Shown here: positions 1 to 6,778 of the stretch, one piece after another | Numbering within the stretch: the stretch's first letter is position 1 | Layout: each line of letters opens with the position of its first letter | Origin: an uncultured Clostridia bacterium | Lineage (GTDB): Bacteria; Bacillota; Clostridia; Christensenellales; QALW01 | Length of the DNA stretch: 7,152 nucleotides | Direction of reading: 5' to 3' | Assembly: GCA_900550765.1 (NCBI GenBank) | Contig: URTC01000081.1 | Span: 1 to 7,152 of the forward strand | The notes under the pieces: generated by a model | What the model was told of the DNA's origin: nothing | Database searches by the model: none | The model's input: the letters and a program-made list of their open reading frames with translations, nothing else | Translations under genes and position numbers: made by a program

Positions 1-358
1 AGCGCTTGTCGGTTTCAGAGTTGTGTGCGTGAGTTTTGATAGCGCCTGAATTTACGCTTACTTTTTCGGCTCCGCTTTTTAGTACGCGATCAAAATCCTT
101 TAGGGTATTGATACCGCCGCCTACGGTTAGGGGAATAAAAATCTGGCTGGCTACTTCTTTTAAAATATCGGTAAAGAGGGTACGGTTATCATACGTGGCG
201 GTGATATCGTAAAAAACAAGTTCGTCAGCGCCGCTTTCATTATAGAATCGGGCCAAGGCTACGGGATCCTCTACATCCCGCACTCCCTCAAAGTTCACGC
301 CCTTTACCACCTTGCTGTTACGCACATCCAGGCAGGGAATTATTCGTTTTGCAAGCAT
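1..358 (-). CDS. hisF: Imidazole glycerol phosphate synthase cyclase subunit HisF (3' part missing)
   Basis: HisF is the (beta/alpha)8-barrel cyclase that joins PRFAR with ammonia delivered by HisH to give imidazole glycerol phosphate and AICAR in the cytoplasm. The first 119 codons are present; the rest lies past the left edge. The N-terminus [12 protein letters not shown] is the family signature, with Cys9 and catalytic Asp11, then VVKG (Lys19), [10 protein letters not shown] (Asp51) and the phosphate-binding VGGG loop at about residues 79-82. The start is the ATG at 358-356, preceded by AGGAGG at 365-370 with 6 nt spacing, and it overlaps the end of hisA by 19 nt. Residues 109-119 ([11 protein letters not shown]) fit the usual helix after this strand (N-P-x-L-I) poorly; this may be natural divergence. 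A full barrel is about 250 residues. Confidence 0.96.
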   Translation of the reverse strand, partial: MLAKRIIPCLDVRNSKVVKGVNFEGVRDVEDPVALARFYNESGADELVFYDITATYDNRTLFTDILKEVASQIFIPLTVGGGINTLKDFDRVLKSGAEKVSVNSGAIKTHAHNSETDKR

Positions 359-1077
359 TGTGTTCCTCCTGTTCTTCTGAGTGCTTCTTTTAAGTCGAGC
401 GTCCCGCTGTAGAGCGCTTTGCCTAAAATGGCACCGTAGATTCCCATACGGCTGCGCTCCTCGAGCTCCTCGTAATAGGTAATGCCGCCTGACGCTGTAA
501 TATCAAGGTCGTCTATTGTGCGCAGTTGCCGATAGATCTTCATGTTGGTACCTGACAGTGCACCGTCCTTGGCAATGTCGGTATAGATGATATTTTTTAC
601 GCTTAAATCACGCATCTGGATGCAGAAGTCAAAGCTGTCAATATCACTTACATTCAGCCAGCCGTGCGTTGCTACCCGACCGTCTGCGGCATCAACGCCT
701 ACCGCCACATGAGTGCCGTAGGTTCGCAGCGCTTCTTTTAAAAATGGGGGATTCTCCAAGGCAGCGGTACCTAAAATGACGCGTGAAACACCAATATCCA
801 AATACTTTTTTATTCTCTCCAGGGTACGAATTCCGCCGCCGACCTCAACAAACATATTCGTTTGCTCCAGTACAGACTTTATGGCTTGAAAGTTTGCAAG
901 GCTGCCGTCTTTTGCACCGTCCAAATCTACAATATGCAGGTTTCCGGCGCCTGCATGAAAAAAAGTCTGTGCGGCTTCAAGGGGTGTTTGTTCGTAAACG
1001 GTAACTTTTTCATAGTCGCCGTGCAGAAGGCGCACGACCTTGTGATCTTTGATATCAATTGCGGGAAAAAGCTGCAT
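340..1077 (-). CDS. hisA: ProFAR isomerase HisA
   Basis: HisA performs the Amadori rearrangement of ProFAR to PRFAR, the substrate of HisH-HisF. The 245-residue product has the usual length of a single (beta/alpha)8 barrel. It starts FPAIDI with general base Asp8, and the second catalytic aspartate is Asp129 in VGVD. Phosphate-binding glycine loops are visible at GGGIR (about 80-84) and ASGGI (about 195-199). HGW at 138-140 and YTDI at 165-168 are also family features. The ATG is preceded by GAGGT at 1084-1088, 6 nt upstream. The gene follows hisH with a 9-nt gap, and its last codons overlap hisF by 19 nt and carry the hisF ribosome binding site. This HisA matches the histidine-only enzyme rather than the bifunctional PriA of Actinobacteria, given the complete his context. 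Confidence 0.97.
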   Translation of the reverse strand: MQLFPAIDIKDHKVVRLLHGDYEKVTVYEQTPLEAAQTFFHAGAGNLHIVDLDGAKDGSLANFQAIKSVLEQTNMFVEVGGGIRTLERIKKYLDIGVSRVILGTAALENPPFLKEALRTYGTHVAVGVDAADGRVATHGWLNVSDIDSFDFCIQMRDLSVKNIIYTDIAKDGALSGTNMKIYRQLRTIDDLDITASGGITYYEELEERSRMGIYGAILGKALYSGTLDLKEALRRTGGTQCLQNE

Positions 1078-1086
1078 GGGGATACC

Positions 1087-1692
1087 TCACAATTCTGCAA
1101 AAGCACGTAATATTTTCAGGCCTGTTTGCCCGCTTTTTTCAGGATGGAACTGTGTGCCGTAGACATTGCCGTTTTCTACCGCGCCGGTTACGGTAATACC
1201 GTAGTCGGAAACGGCTGTAATACTCGCTGCGCAGTCCTTGGCGTAATAGGAGTGAACATAATAGACATATTCGCCGTCTCTTGTATATTTAAAAAGCTTC
1301 GAGGGTTTTGTAAGCTTTAGAGAATTCCAACCCATGTGCGGAATTTTAAACGGCTGTTTCATATCTTCTGCTAAGGGGTATACGTTCCCTTTGATCAGTC
1401 CCAGTCCTTTATGGACGCCGTATTCATAGCTTTTTTCGAACAAAAGCTGCATCCCAAGACATATTCCTAAAATTGGCTTTTTTTCAGCAAATTCTATTAT
1501 ATAAGGAACAAGGCCGGTATGATACAGTTTATCAATAGCATCTCCGAAAGCACCGACACCGGGAAGAATCAGCCTGTCAGCGCGGCGAATGATATCGGGA
1601 TCGGCTGAGACGGTTGCCGGAATATTCAGCGCTTTCAGCGAACCTGTAAGAGAAAAGAGGTTCCCTACGCCGTAATCAAGAATAACGGTCAT
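1087..1692 (-). CDS. hisH: Imidazole glycerol phosphate synthase glutaminase subunit HisH
   Basis: HisH is a class I glutamine amidotransferase that hydrolyses glutamine and channels ammonia through the HisF barrel. The 201-residue product has the full triad: Cys78 in GICLGMQ, and His183 and Glu185 in QFHPEKS. The N-terminal DYGVGNL and LPGVGAFGDA at about 43-52 match the family, and PHMGWN at about 118-123 is the HisH signature at the HisF interface. Length is normal. The ATG abuts the hisB stop codon with no intervening base, and AGGAG at 1701-1705 sits 8 nt upstream inside the end of hisB, so translation is probably coupled. The partner gene hisF is two genes downstream in the same transcript, with hisA in between. 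Confidence 0.97.
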   Translation of the reverse strand: MTVILDYGVGNLFSLTGSLKALNIPATVSADPDIIRRADRLILPGVGAFGDAIDKLYHTGLVPYIIEFAEKKPILGICLGMQLLFEKSYEYGVHKGLGLIKGNVYPLAEDMKQPFKIPHMGWNSLKLTKPSKLFKYTRDGEYVYYVHSYYAKDCAASITAVSDYGITVTGAVENGNVYGTQFHPEKSGQTGLKILRAFAEL

Positions 1693-2280
1693 TTAAAAAA
1701 CTCCTTTTGTGGTGGGCAGAGCATTCCCGATTGCTTCATCCTGCGTCAATGCTTTACGCAGTGCACGCGCCAGTGCTTTGAAAGCGCCCTCGATGATGTG
1801 ATGTGCGTTTCTGCCTTCTAATTTTTTTAGGTGCAGGTTTATTTGTGCCGAACGGACGAAAGCCTGCATGAATTCCTCTAAAAGCTCAGTATCAAAGGTG
1901 CCTATGCGGCCGGCTTTGATATCTGCCTGATATCCTAAATAGGCTCTTCCGCCGAAATCGACAGCGCAAAGCAGGAGTGCCTCATCCATGGGCAAAAGAA
2001 TATCGCCATAGCGGCAGATTCCGCGGCATTCGCCTGCGGCAGTGCGGAATGCTTGCCCTAAACACAGTGCAACGTCCTCCACAGTGTGGTGAGCGTCAAC
2101 ATCAGTGTCACCCCGGCAGATAACGGTAAGGTCAAAATTCCCGTGCTTGGCAAAGAGCTCGAGCATATGGTTAAAAAAGCCTACGCCGGTATCAATGCTA
2201 TATTGGCCGCTGCCGTCGATTGCAAGCTTTAGGGAAATGTCTGTTTCCGCCGTACGGCGCTTGATTTCGGCTGTTCTCAT
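1693..2280 (-). CDS. hisB: Imidazoleglycerol-phosphate dehydratase HisB (monofunctional)
   Basis: HisB dehydrates imidazole glycerol phosphate to imidazole acetol phosphate using a di-manganese centre. The 195-residue product is the stand-alone dehydratase without the N-terminal histidinol-phosphate phosphatase domain of enterobacterial HisB. Metal-binding motifs are duplicated as expected: FFNHML at 35-40, DAHHTVED at 62-69 (His64, His65, Glu68) and NAHHIIEGAFKALARAL at 158-174 (His160, His161, Glu164). MDEALL at 98-103 and the C-terminal PTTKGVF match the family. Two adjacent ATGs are possible. I chose the one at 2280 because AGGAGG at 2288-2293 is 7 nt away, against 4 nt for the ATG at 2283, which would add one methionine. 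Either start overlaps the hisC stop. An open frame continues upstream inside hisC but encodes no dehydratase sequence. Confidence 0.96.
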   Translation of the reverse strand: MRTAEIKRRTAETDISLKLAIDGSGQYSIDTGVGFFNHMLELFAKHGNFDLTVICRGDTDVDAHHTVEDVALCLGQAFRTAAGECRGICRYGDILLPMDEALLLCAVDFGGRAYLGYQADIKAGRIGTFDTELLEEFMQAFVRSAQINLHLKKLEGRNAHHIIEGAFKALARALRKALTQDEAIGNALPTTKGVF

Positions 2281-3338
2281 CATGTCTCCTCCTGTAAAAT
2301 CTGTTCTATAGTGTTCAGCAGTATTTGCATTTGCTCCATGGTACCGATTGTAATACGAACATAGTTTTGGATGCATGCATCTCCTAAATAGCGCACCAGA
2401 ATCCCGCGTTCTTTCAGGCTTTGATACAGCTGCTTTCCGCTGATTCTGGGCGAGGCGGCCAAAACAAAGTTCGCTAAGGAATCCGTGCAGGTAAAGCCAA
2501 GCTTCTGCAGACCTTGCTTGGTAAATTCCCGCGCCTGCATGATCTGCGCAGTGCATTTTTTGAAATAGGTCTCATCCTTGATGGCCTCTCTGCCTGCGAG
2601 AATGGAGAGACGGTTCAGGTTATAAGGATTGAAGGAAAACTTTAATGTGTTTAAATCTGCAATCAGCGCCGCATCTCCTATGGCAAAGCCAATGCGCGCG
2701 CCCGCTAAGTTGCGGGATTTGGAAAAGGTTCCCGTTATCAGCAGATTCGGAAAGCGGGCAGTCAGCGGTACGGCGCTTTCCCCGCCGAAATCAATATAAG
2801 CTTCGTCTAAAATCACCGGGGCGTTGCTGTGTGCAAGCAAAGCCTTGATTTCTTCCGGTGGAAGATACAAACCCGTCTGTGCATTGGGATTAGCCAGTAC
2901 AATGCTTTCTTTTAAGCCATAGAATTTTGTGCAGTCAATCCTTAAATCGTCTTTCAAAGCAATGGTTTTGTAAGGAATTTGAAAAAAACGTGCAAATACG
3001 GGGTAAAAGCCGTAAGAAAGCTCGGGACCGACGAAGCCGTGCTCACCATAGGCGTAAAACGCGAAAGCAAGAACTTCATCGCTGCCGTTGCCGACAAACA
3101 CATTTTCATTTGCTATGCCGTAATATTTGGCGATAGCTTCTGTCAGTTCGGAAGCTGTGGGATCAGAATATAAATTTAGTTTGGCTGCCTGACCATTTTC
3201 CAGTATCCGAATGACTTCCGGTGCGGGAGGAAACGGCGATTCGTTGGTATTTAATTTGATATATTGCGCATTCTTTGGCTGCTCGCCCGGTACATAGGGT
3301 TCAATATTCGAAAGAAGCGAAGAAAAATACCGGCTCAT
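2280..3338 (-). CDS. hisC: Histidinol-phosphate aminotransferase HisC
   Basis: HisC is a PLP-dependent fold-type I aminotransferase that converts imidazole acetol phosphate and glutamate to histidinol phosphate and 2-oxoglutarate. The 352-residue product is full length. Visible features are LNTNESP near residues 29-35, Tyr57 in LNLYSDP, VGNGSDE at 82-88 for cofactor phosphate, LDEAY at 177-181 (Asp178, pyridine nitrogen), TFSKS at 204-208 with PLP lysine Lys207, ARIG with Arg215, and VRITIG with substrate-carboxylate Arg328. The usual NPNNPTG motif reads NPNAQTG at 150-156, keeping both asparagines. The ATG overlaps the hisD stop as ATGA, and GAGGA at 3348-3352 is 9 nt upstream. Some HisC proteins also accept aromatic amino acids, but the operon makes histidine synthesis the main role. 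Confidence 0.96.
   Translation of the reverse strand: MSRYFSSLLSNIEPYVPGEQPKNAQYIKLNTNESPFPPAPEVIRILENGQAAKLNLYSDPTASELTEAIAKYYGIANENVFVGNGSDEVLAFAFYAYGEHGFVGPELSYGFYPVFARFFQIPYKTIALKDDLRIDCTKFYGLKESIVLANPNAQTGLYLPPEEIKALLAHSNAPVILDEAYIDFGGESAVPLTARFPNLLITGTFSKSRNLAGARIGFAIGDAALIADLNTLKFSFNPYNLNRLSILAGREAIKDETYFKKCTAQIMQAREFTKQGLQKLGFTCTDSLANFVLAASPRISGKQLYQSLKERGILVRYLGDACIQNYVRITIGTMEQMQILLNTIEQILQEET
2286..2293 (-). promoter_or_regulatory. hisB ribosome binding site deciding between two ATGs
   Basis: AGGAGGAG on the minus strand lies within the last codons of hisC. AGGAGG (2293-2288) is 7 nt from the ATG at 2280 and 4 nt from the ATG at 2283, favouring the second ATG of the ATGATG pair. 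Both overlap the hisC TGA, so ribosomes ending hisC can reinitiate here. Confidence 0.75.
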
Positions 3339-4618
3339 ACGTTTTCATCCTCAAAGCGGATCAGAACACTTCTGGCATGAGCGTCGAGTCCTTCGCGATG
3401 TGCAAAATCAGCGATTTTATCCTTAGCGGCTTTCAGCGCCTCTTTACTGTAATACAGGTAGGAAGATTTTTTTACAAAGTCATCTACCGAAAGGGGAGAG
3501 GAAAATTTAGCGCTTCCGCCGGTAGGCAGGGTGTGATTCGGTCCGGCAAAATAATCTCCCAAAGGCTCGGGTGAGTTTTTACCCAGAAAAATGGAGCCTG
3601 CATTTTCTATTTTATCCAAAAGGGCAAAGGGCTCGTCAACACATATCTCAAGATGCTCCGGTGCAATCGCGTTGCTGATTTGAATGGCTCTTTCAATACT
3701 TTTTGTTATAATGATTTTGCCCGCTTTGTCGATGGATTCTCTGGCGATATCCGCGCGGGGCAGCAGGGGAAGCTGGAGCTCTATCTGCCGGCTTACCTCC
3801 TGGGCAAGGCATAGGCTATTTGTAACAAGTACGGCGGCGGCAAGTTTATCATGCTCGGCCTGAGAGAGCAGATCCGCTGCGACAAAGGCCGGATTTGCGG
3901 TTTCATCGGCGATTACAAGAATTTCACTGGGACCGGCGATCATGTCGATAGATACCTTACCAAAAACCTGTTTTTTAGCAAGCGCTACAAAGATATTGCC
4001 CGGCCCTACAATTTTATCTACTGCAGGAATCGTTTCGGTACCGTAGGCCATGGCGGCAATCGCCTGCGCACCGCCGCATTTAAAGATTTTATTTATCCCG
4101 CAAAGGTGGGCAGCGGCAAGGATTTCCGCCTTGATTTTTCCGTTTTTATCGGCCGGAGTAGTCATAATAAGTTCCTGAACACCGGCGATTTTTGCCGGAA
4201 TCGCGTTCATCAGCACCGTAGAGGGATAAGCGGCGGTTCCCCCGGGAACATAAATACCCGCTCGTTTGATGGGGGTGAATTTTTGTCCTAAAATGATGCC
4301 CTGCTCTTTCTTTAGCTCAAAGTTAGAACGCAGTTGGTTTTTATGGAAAAATTCGATATTCGCTTTGGCTTCCTGTAAAATTTCCATAAAGGAAGCGTCG
4401 ATATTTTTTACTGCCTGCGCAATCTCTGCCTCGGTTACAGCTAAGGACTGCAGCGCGGCGCAGTCAAATTTTCGGCTGTAATTCAGTACGGCCTCGTCAC
4501 CGTCTTCCATAACCGCGGCGAGAATTTCTTTCACGGTAGCTTCATATTCGGTATAACTTTGTATTTCACGATTCAGGATACTTGTAAGTTCGATTTCGTT
4601 TTCAAATATTTTTATCAT
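3335..4618 (-). CDS. hisD: Histidinol dehydrogenase HisD
   Basis: HisD is a zinc, NAD-dependent enzyme that oxidises histidinol to histidinaldehyde and then histidine, the last two steps of the pathway. The 427-residue product is full length and colinear with the E. coli enzyme. Zinc ligands can be placed at Gln253 and His256 (SQAEHD), Asp355 (LGDYFAGP) and His414 (DAHARS). The catalytic pair is Glu321-His322 in [19 protein letters not shown] at about 125-137, [14 protein letters not shown] at about 181-194 and DKIVGPGN at about 201-208 are NAD-binding and core motifs, and [13 protein letters not shown] at 226-238 is the family signature. The ATG lies inside the end of hisG (17-nt overlap), with GAAGGA at 4629-4634 placed 10 nt upstream. 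The stop overlaps the hisC ATG by 4 nt. Confidence 0.97.
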   Translation of the reverse strand: MIKIFENEIELTSILNREIQSYTEYEATVKEILAAVMEDGDEAVLNYSRKFDCAALQSLAVTEAEIAQAVKNIDASFMEILQEAKANIEFFHKNQLRSNFELKKEQGIILGQKFTPIKRAGIYVPGGTAAYPSTVLMNAIPAKIAGVQELIMTTPADKNGKIKAEILAAAHLCGINKIFKCGGAQAIAAMAYGTETIPAVDKIVGPGNIFVALAKKQVFGKVSIDMIAGPSEILVIADETANPAFVAADLLSQAEHDKLAAAVLVTNSLCLAQEVSRQIELQLPLLPRADIARESIDKAGKIIITKSIERAIQISNAIAPEHLEICVDEPFALLDKIENAGSIFLGKNSPEPLGDYFAGPNHTLPTGGSAKFSSPLSVDDFVKKSSYLYYSKEALKAAKDKIADFAHREGLDAHARSVLIRFEDENV

Positions 4619-5237
4619 TTTTCAATATTCCTTCTACTGCGTTTGTAATTTTTGTAATTTCGTTCCCTTTAAAATTAAAGGCGGACTTATTGGCGATGAG
4701 TCGGGCGCTGATCGGCAAAATATCTTCATATACGCGCAGTCCGTTTTCTTTTAAGGTTTTTCCTGTTTCTACAATATCCACGATTACGTCGGATAAGCCT
4801 AACACAGGCGCCAGCTCGATAGAGCCGTTCAGCTTGATAATCTCAATCTCCCGATTTTTTTTAGCATAAAAATTTTTTGCAATACGGGGATATTTTGTTG
4901 CTACCCGCAGCGGCCGGTCAAGATCTTCGCGAAAATCATTCTTGGCCGCCACGGCCATTTTACAAATGCCTAAATTCAAATTTAGGAGTTCATAGATATC
5001 AAAATCCCCTTCATCCAACACGTCTTTGCCTACAACACCGATATCGGCGGCGCCGTATTCTACATAGATGGCTACATCCGAAGGCTTTACTAAAAAGTAC
5101 TTAACCCCTGCGTTTTCGTTGAGGAAAATCAGCTTACGGCTGTCCTCTAAAAGTTCAGGGCATTCATAGCCGATGGATTCTAACAGCCGATAAACTTTAT
5201 CACCCAGTCTGCCCTTGGGAAGCGCAACATTGAGCAT
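4602..5237 (-). CDS. hisG: ATP phosphoribosyltransferase catalytic subunit HisG, short form
   Basis: HisG condenses ATP with PRPP to phosphoribosyl-ATP, the committed and feedback-regulated step. The 211-residue product begins LNVALPKGRL and has EDSRKL at 31-36, KPSDVAIYVEYGAADIGVVG at about 51-70, and the PRPP-binding signature ELAPVLGL...DIVETGKTL at 141-162. It ends after the catalytic domains and lacks the C-terminal ACT-like regulatory domain of the long form (about 280-300 residues), so it should need HisZ for activity and histidine inhibition. HisZ is encoded immediately upstream. Start choice is uncertain: an in-frame TTG at 5246 would add three residues, but AGGAG at 5249-5253 is only 2 nt from it and 11 nt from the ATG at 5237. 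I prefer the ATG, which also matches the family N-terminus. Confidence 0.95.
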   Translation of the reverse strand: MLNVALPKGRLGDKVYRLLESIGYECPELLEDSRKLIFLNENAGVKYFLVKPSDVAIYVEYGAADIGVVGKDVLDEGDFDIYELLNLNLGICKMAVAAKNDFREDLDRPLRVATKYPRIAKNFYAKKNREIEIIKLNGSIELAPVLGLSDVIVDIVETGKTLKENGLRVYEDILPISARLIANKSAFNFKGNEITKITNAVEGILKNDKNI

Positions 5238-5242
5238 GATTT

Positions 5243-6310
5243 TCAAATCTCCTTTAATTCCTTGTATTTCAATCCCGGGGGAATATGCCTCTCTACTCTT
5301 ACATTTTTACCTGTGCTCCGCAGTGCTTCTGCCTGTTTCAGCACCTGTGCTGCAGGAACGGAATCACTGTAATGCAGTAATATATCACAGTCATATTCCG
5401 GATGAGGATGAAATAAGGTGAGGTCCGAAAGATAGACTGCAAAACCCATAGCGCCGATGCCGGCCTTGAATTTTCCGGCTAAACGGTCATAGCGGCCGCC
5501 GGAGAGGATATGGCGGTGTATGCCCGCAAGATATCCCTGAAAAACAATTCCGTTATAATAGCTGACATCATTGATAATGGAAAAGTCAAGATGAACATTT
5601 TTAGCCTTTCCACAGCTTTTCAGCTCTTCAAAAATAGAAGTCAGCTCGTCTAAGGCGTTTTGTATCCCCGGACAGGCAAGTTCTTTTAAGCGCTGAAGCC
5701 CGGATTCAAAATCGCCGCCGATGGAAGCCGCAGCACACAGACGTTCGGATTTTTCTGCGGAAATTCCGGCCTGAGTACAGATTTGCCGCATATCATGCAG
5801 ATTTTTTGATCTTATGCATCCAATCAGTTGCTCTTTCAAAGAAAGATTTTCGCCTACGGCATCTTCTAACAGGGGATCGATAATGCCCATATGAGAAATA
5901 TTCAAAGCAAAATCCATATCGGTTGCTTCCAGTGATGCAAGTGCCAGCAGCAGAACCTCTAAGGTAGCGATTTCATCAATGCAGCCCAGCATCTCAAGGC
6001 CCATCTGATGGATTTCCTTATATTCATGCGAACGCGCATCCAGCCGGTAAACGCTTTCGGTATAATAGAGTTTTTCGCTTGCCGAGGGGGTAGCATTGGT
6101 ATTTTTTACAATGGAAAGAGTAACATCGGGCTTTAGAGCGAGCAGCCTGCCGGAAAGATCATTGAAGGTGATTACGTATTCGCTGGTTAAAAAGCTTTTG
6201 TTTTCAAGGTAAAGCGAATACTCTTCGAATTTTCGCATTTTATATTTTTTGTAGCCGGCCTTTTCATAGAGCCTGCTCAGGTCTTGGGTCAAAGTGCTGA
6301 TGTCGTTCAA
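5243..6310 (-). CDS. hisZ: ATP phosphoribosyltransferase regulatory subunit HisZ
   Basis: HisZ is a catalytically silent paralogue of histidyl-tRNA synthetase that assembles with short HisG into a hetero-octamer, activating it and giving histidine feedback control. The 355-residue product shows class II synthetase relics: LALKPDVTLSIVKN at about 57-70, a motif 2-like stretch YYTESVYRLD...EIHQMGLEMLG at about 82-109, and a motif 3-like stretch HILSGGRYDRLAGKF...GAMGFAVYL at about 267-294. It is shorter than true HisS (about 420 residues), has no full anticodon-binding domain, and sits beside short hisG, so a real tRNA synthetase is unlikely. The start is a TTG at 6310-6308, supported by GGAGG at 6318-6322 with 7 nt spacing; the next ATG is at residue 25. 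It overlaps the upstream stop as TTGA. Confidence 0.94.
   Translation of the reverse strand: MNDISTLTQDLSRLYEKAGYKKYKMRKFEEYSLYLENKSFLTSEYVITFNDLSGRLLALKPDVTLSIVKNTNATPSASEKLYYTESVYRLDARSHEYKEIHQMGLEMLGCIDEIATLEVLLLALASLEATDMDFALNISHMGIIDPLLEDAVGENLSLKEQLIGCIRSKNLHDMRQICTQAGISAEKSERLCAAASIGGDFESGLQRLKELACPGIQNALDELTSIFEELKSCGKAKNVHLDFSIINDVSYYNGIVFQGYLAGIHRHILSGGRYDRLAGKFKAGIGAMGFAVYLSDLTLFHPHPEYDCDILLHYSDSVPAAQVLKQAEALRSTGKNVRVERHIPPGLKYKELKEI
5249..5255 (-). promoter_or_regulatory. hisG ribosome binding site
   Basis: AAAGGAG on the minus strand overlaps the end of hisZ. It is 2 nt from an in-frame TTG (5246), too close for use, and 11 nt from the ATG at 5237. The long spacing is slightly unusual and makes coupling to termination at the hisZ stop (5245-5243) likely. 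Confidence 0.65.
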
Positions 6311-6603
6311 TTTTTTTCCTCCGATTTCTTACCGAAAAAACGTGTAAGCACGCTTGTATAGCCGGTATTGTATTTGACACACTTACTTACGCGCGAAAGC
6401 GTAGCGCTGGAGATATTTACACGTTTGAATACCTCCTGATAGGTCATGTTATCCATCAAAAGTTTGGCGGATTCGACTCGCTGCGCCATATATTCAATTT
6501 CTTTTAACGTACATAAATCCTGCAGAAATAACTCTGCTTCTTCAGCACTTTGTAAAGAAGCAAGCACCTGATAGAGTTGCTGATTTAAAGTATGATTATC
6601 CAT
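6307..6603 (-). CDS. hisR: TrpR-related transcriptional regulator, YerC/YecD family (HisR candidate)
   Basis: This 98-residue protein is a small all-helical DNA-binding protein of the TrpR superfamily. It resembles YerC: DLCTLKEIEYMAQRVESAKLL at about 29-49 is the family's core helices, and a helix-turn-helix spans about 53-77, with TYQEVFKRV, the turn NISS, and recognition helix ATLSRVSKCVKY. TrpR-family proteins act as dimers. Comparative genomics and binding work on Gram-positive bacteria describe a TrpR-family factor, HisR, controlling histidine genes. Being the first gene of this operon, overlapping hisZ by 4 nt, fits that role and implies autoregulation; that function is inferred here. 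The ATG is preceded by AAGGA at 6611-6615, 7 nt upstream. Histidine as co-repressor is plausible but not visible in the sequence. Confidence 0.9.
   Translation of the reverse strand: MDNHTLNQQLYQVLASLQSAEEAELFLQDLCTLKEIEYMAQRVESAKLLMDNMTYQEVFKRVNISSATLSRVSKCVKYNTGYTSVLTRFFGKKSEEKN
6318..6322 (-). promoter_or_regulatory. hisZ ribosome binding site supporting a TTG start
   Basis: GGAGG on the minus strand is followed by seven As and then the TTG at 6310. This ideal spacing, plus the TTGA overlap with the stop of the regulator gene, makes TTG the likely start of hisZ despite the weak codon. Confidence 0.8.
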
Positions 6604-6632
6604 AACATCATCCTTATGTTTAAGTTGATTTT

Positions 6633-6661
6633 ATTATACATCATCACACTAAATTAGTAAA
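6633..6661 (-). promoter_or_regulatory. SigA-type promoter of the his operon
   Basis: Read on the minus strand, a perfect -10 box TATAAT lies at 6638-6633, and TTTACT at 6661-6656 is a 4-of-6 match to the -35 box with 17 nt spacing. Transcription should start near 6626, giving a leader of about 23 nt before the ATG at 6603. Such a short leader has no space for a T-box, riboswitch or peptide attenuator, so control should act on initiation. No other promoter is evident inside the operon. Confidence 0.75.
6648..6658. promoter_or_regulatory. Candidate repressor operator in the his promoter
   Basis: ACTAAATTAGT is a perfect palindrome (5 + 1 + 5 bp) that starts at the end of the -35 box and lies in the spacer of the his promoter. 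A bound dimer there would block RNA polymerase. It recalls the ACTAG/CTAGT half-sites of the E. coli TrpR operator, and the first gene encodes a TrpR-family protein. Slightly wider, ATCAC and GTGAT arms at 6643-6647 and 6662-6666 frame it. Binding is inferred; AT-rich DNA produces short palindromes by chance. Confidence 0.45.
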
Positions 6662-6708
6662 GTGATTTTTTTAATCAATTTTGTCTTTTTAAACAAAAGA
6701 TATTTATA

Positions 6709-6739
6709 GAAAAAGTGATTGACAAACTATCACTTTTTC
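6709..6739. repeat. Perfect 11-bp inverted repeat around the tRNA-Leu -35 box
   Basis: GAAAAAGTGAT (6709-6719) and its exact reverse complement ATCACTTTTTC (6729-6739) are separated by 9 nt. The spacer contains most of the -35 box TTGACA of the tRNA promoter, and the right arm lies in the promoter spacer. The repeat is upstream of both predicted start sites, so it acts as DNA rather than as part of either transcript. A dimeric repressor site is the simplest reading. ATCACTTT occurs a third time on the minus strand at 6666-6659, touching the his -35 box. Confidence 0.7.
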
Positions 6740-6747
6740 AATATAAT
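6719..6747 (+). promoter_or_regulatory. Consensus SigA promoter of tRNA-Leu
   Basis: TTGACA at 6719-6724 and TATAAT at 6742-6747 are both perfect, with the optimal 17-nt spacing. The AT-rich tract 6686-6718 just upstream could serve as an UP element. The start should be near 6754, giving a 5' leader of about 25 nt that RNase P would remove. This strength is normal for stable RNA genes. Confidence 0.9.
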
Positions 6748-6778
6748 GATTAGCGTATTGAGAATATCAATGATATTT

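Noticed and set aside
2284..2556. Upstream extension of the hisB frame giving a 287-residue protein
   Set aside because: The extra residues are an out-of-frame reading of hisC, and the dehydratase family starts at the ATG pair 2283/2280 behind a strong ribosome binding site.
3851..4291. 146-codon plus-strand open frame inside hisD
   Set aside because: It lies entirely antisense to a well-conserved gene, has no recognisable family and shows no ribosome binding site; it is a shadow of hisD codon usage.
6663..6677. Inverted repeat TGATT-5 nt-AATCA just upstream of the his -35 box
   Set aside because: Short arms in AT-rich DNA; kept aside as a weaker operator candidate than the promoter palindrome.
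6679..6698. 20-bp imperfect palindrome TTTTGT-8 nt-ACAAAA
   Set aside because: Made of A/T runs in an AT-rich spacer; such matches are expected by chance and it does not overlap a promoter element.
6604..6778. T-box riboswitch or histidine leader peptide before the his operon
   Set aside because: The predicted leader is about 23 nt, and no run of His codons, T-box sequence or terminator/antiterminator pair lies between promoter and first gene.
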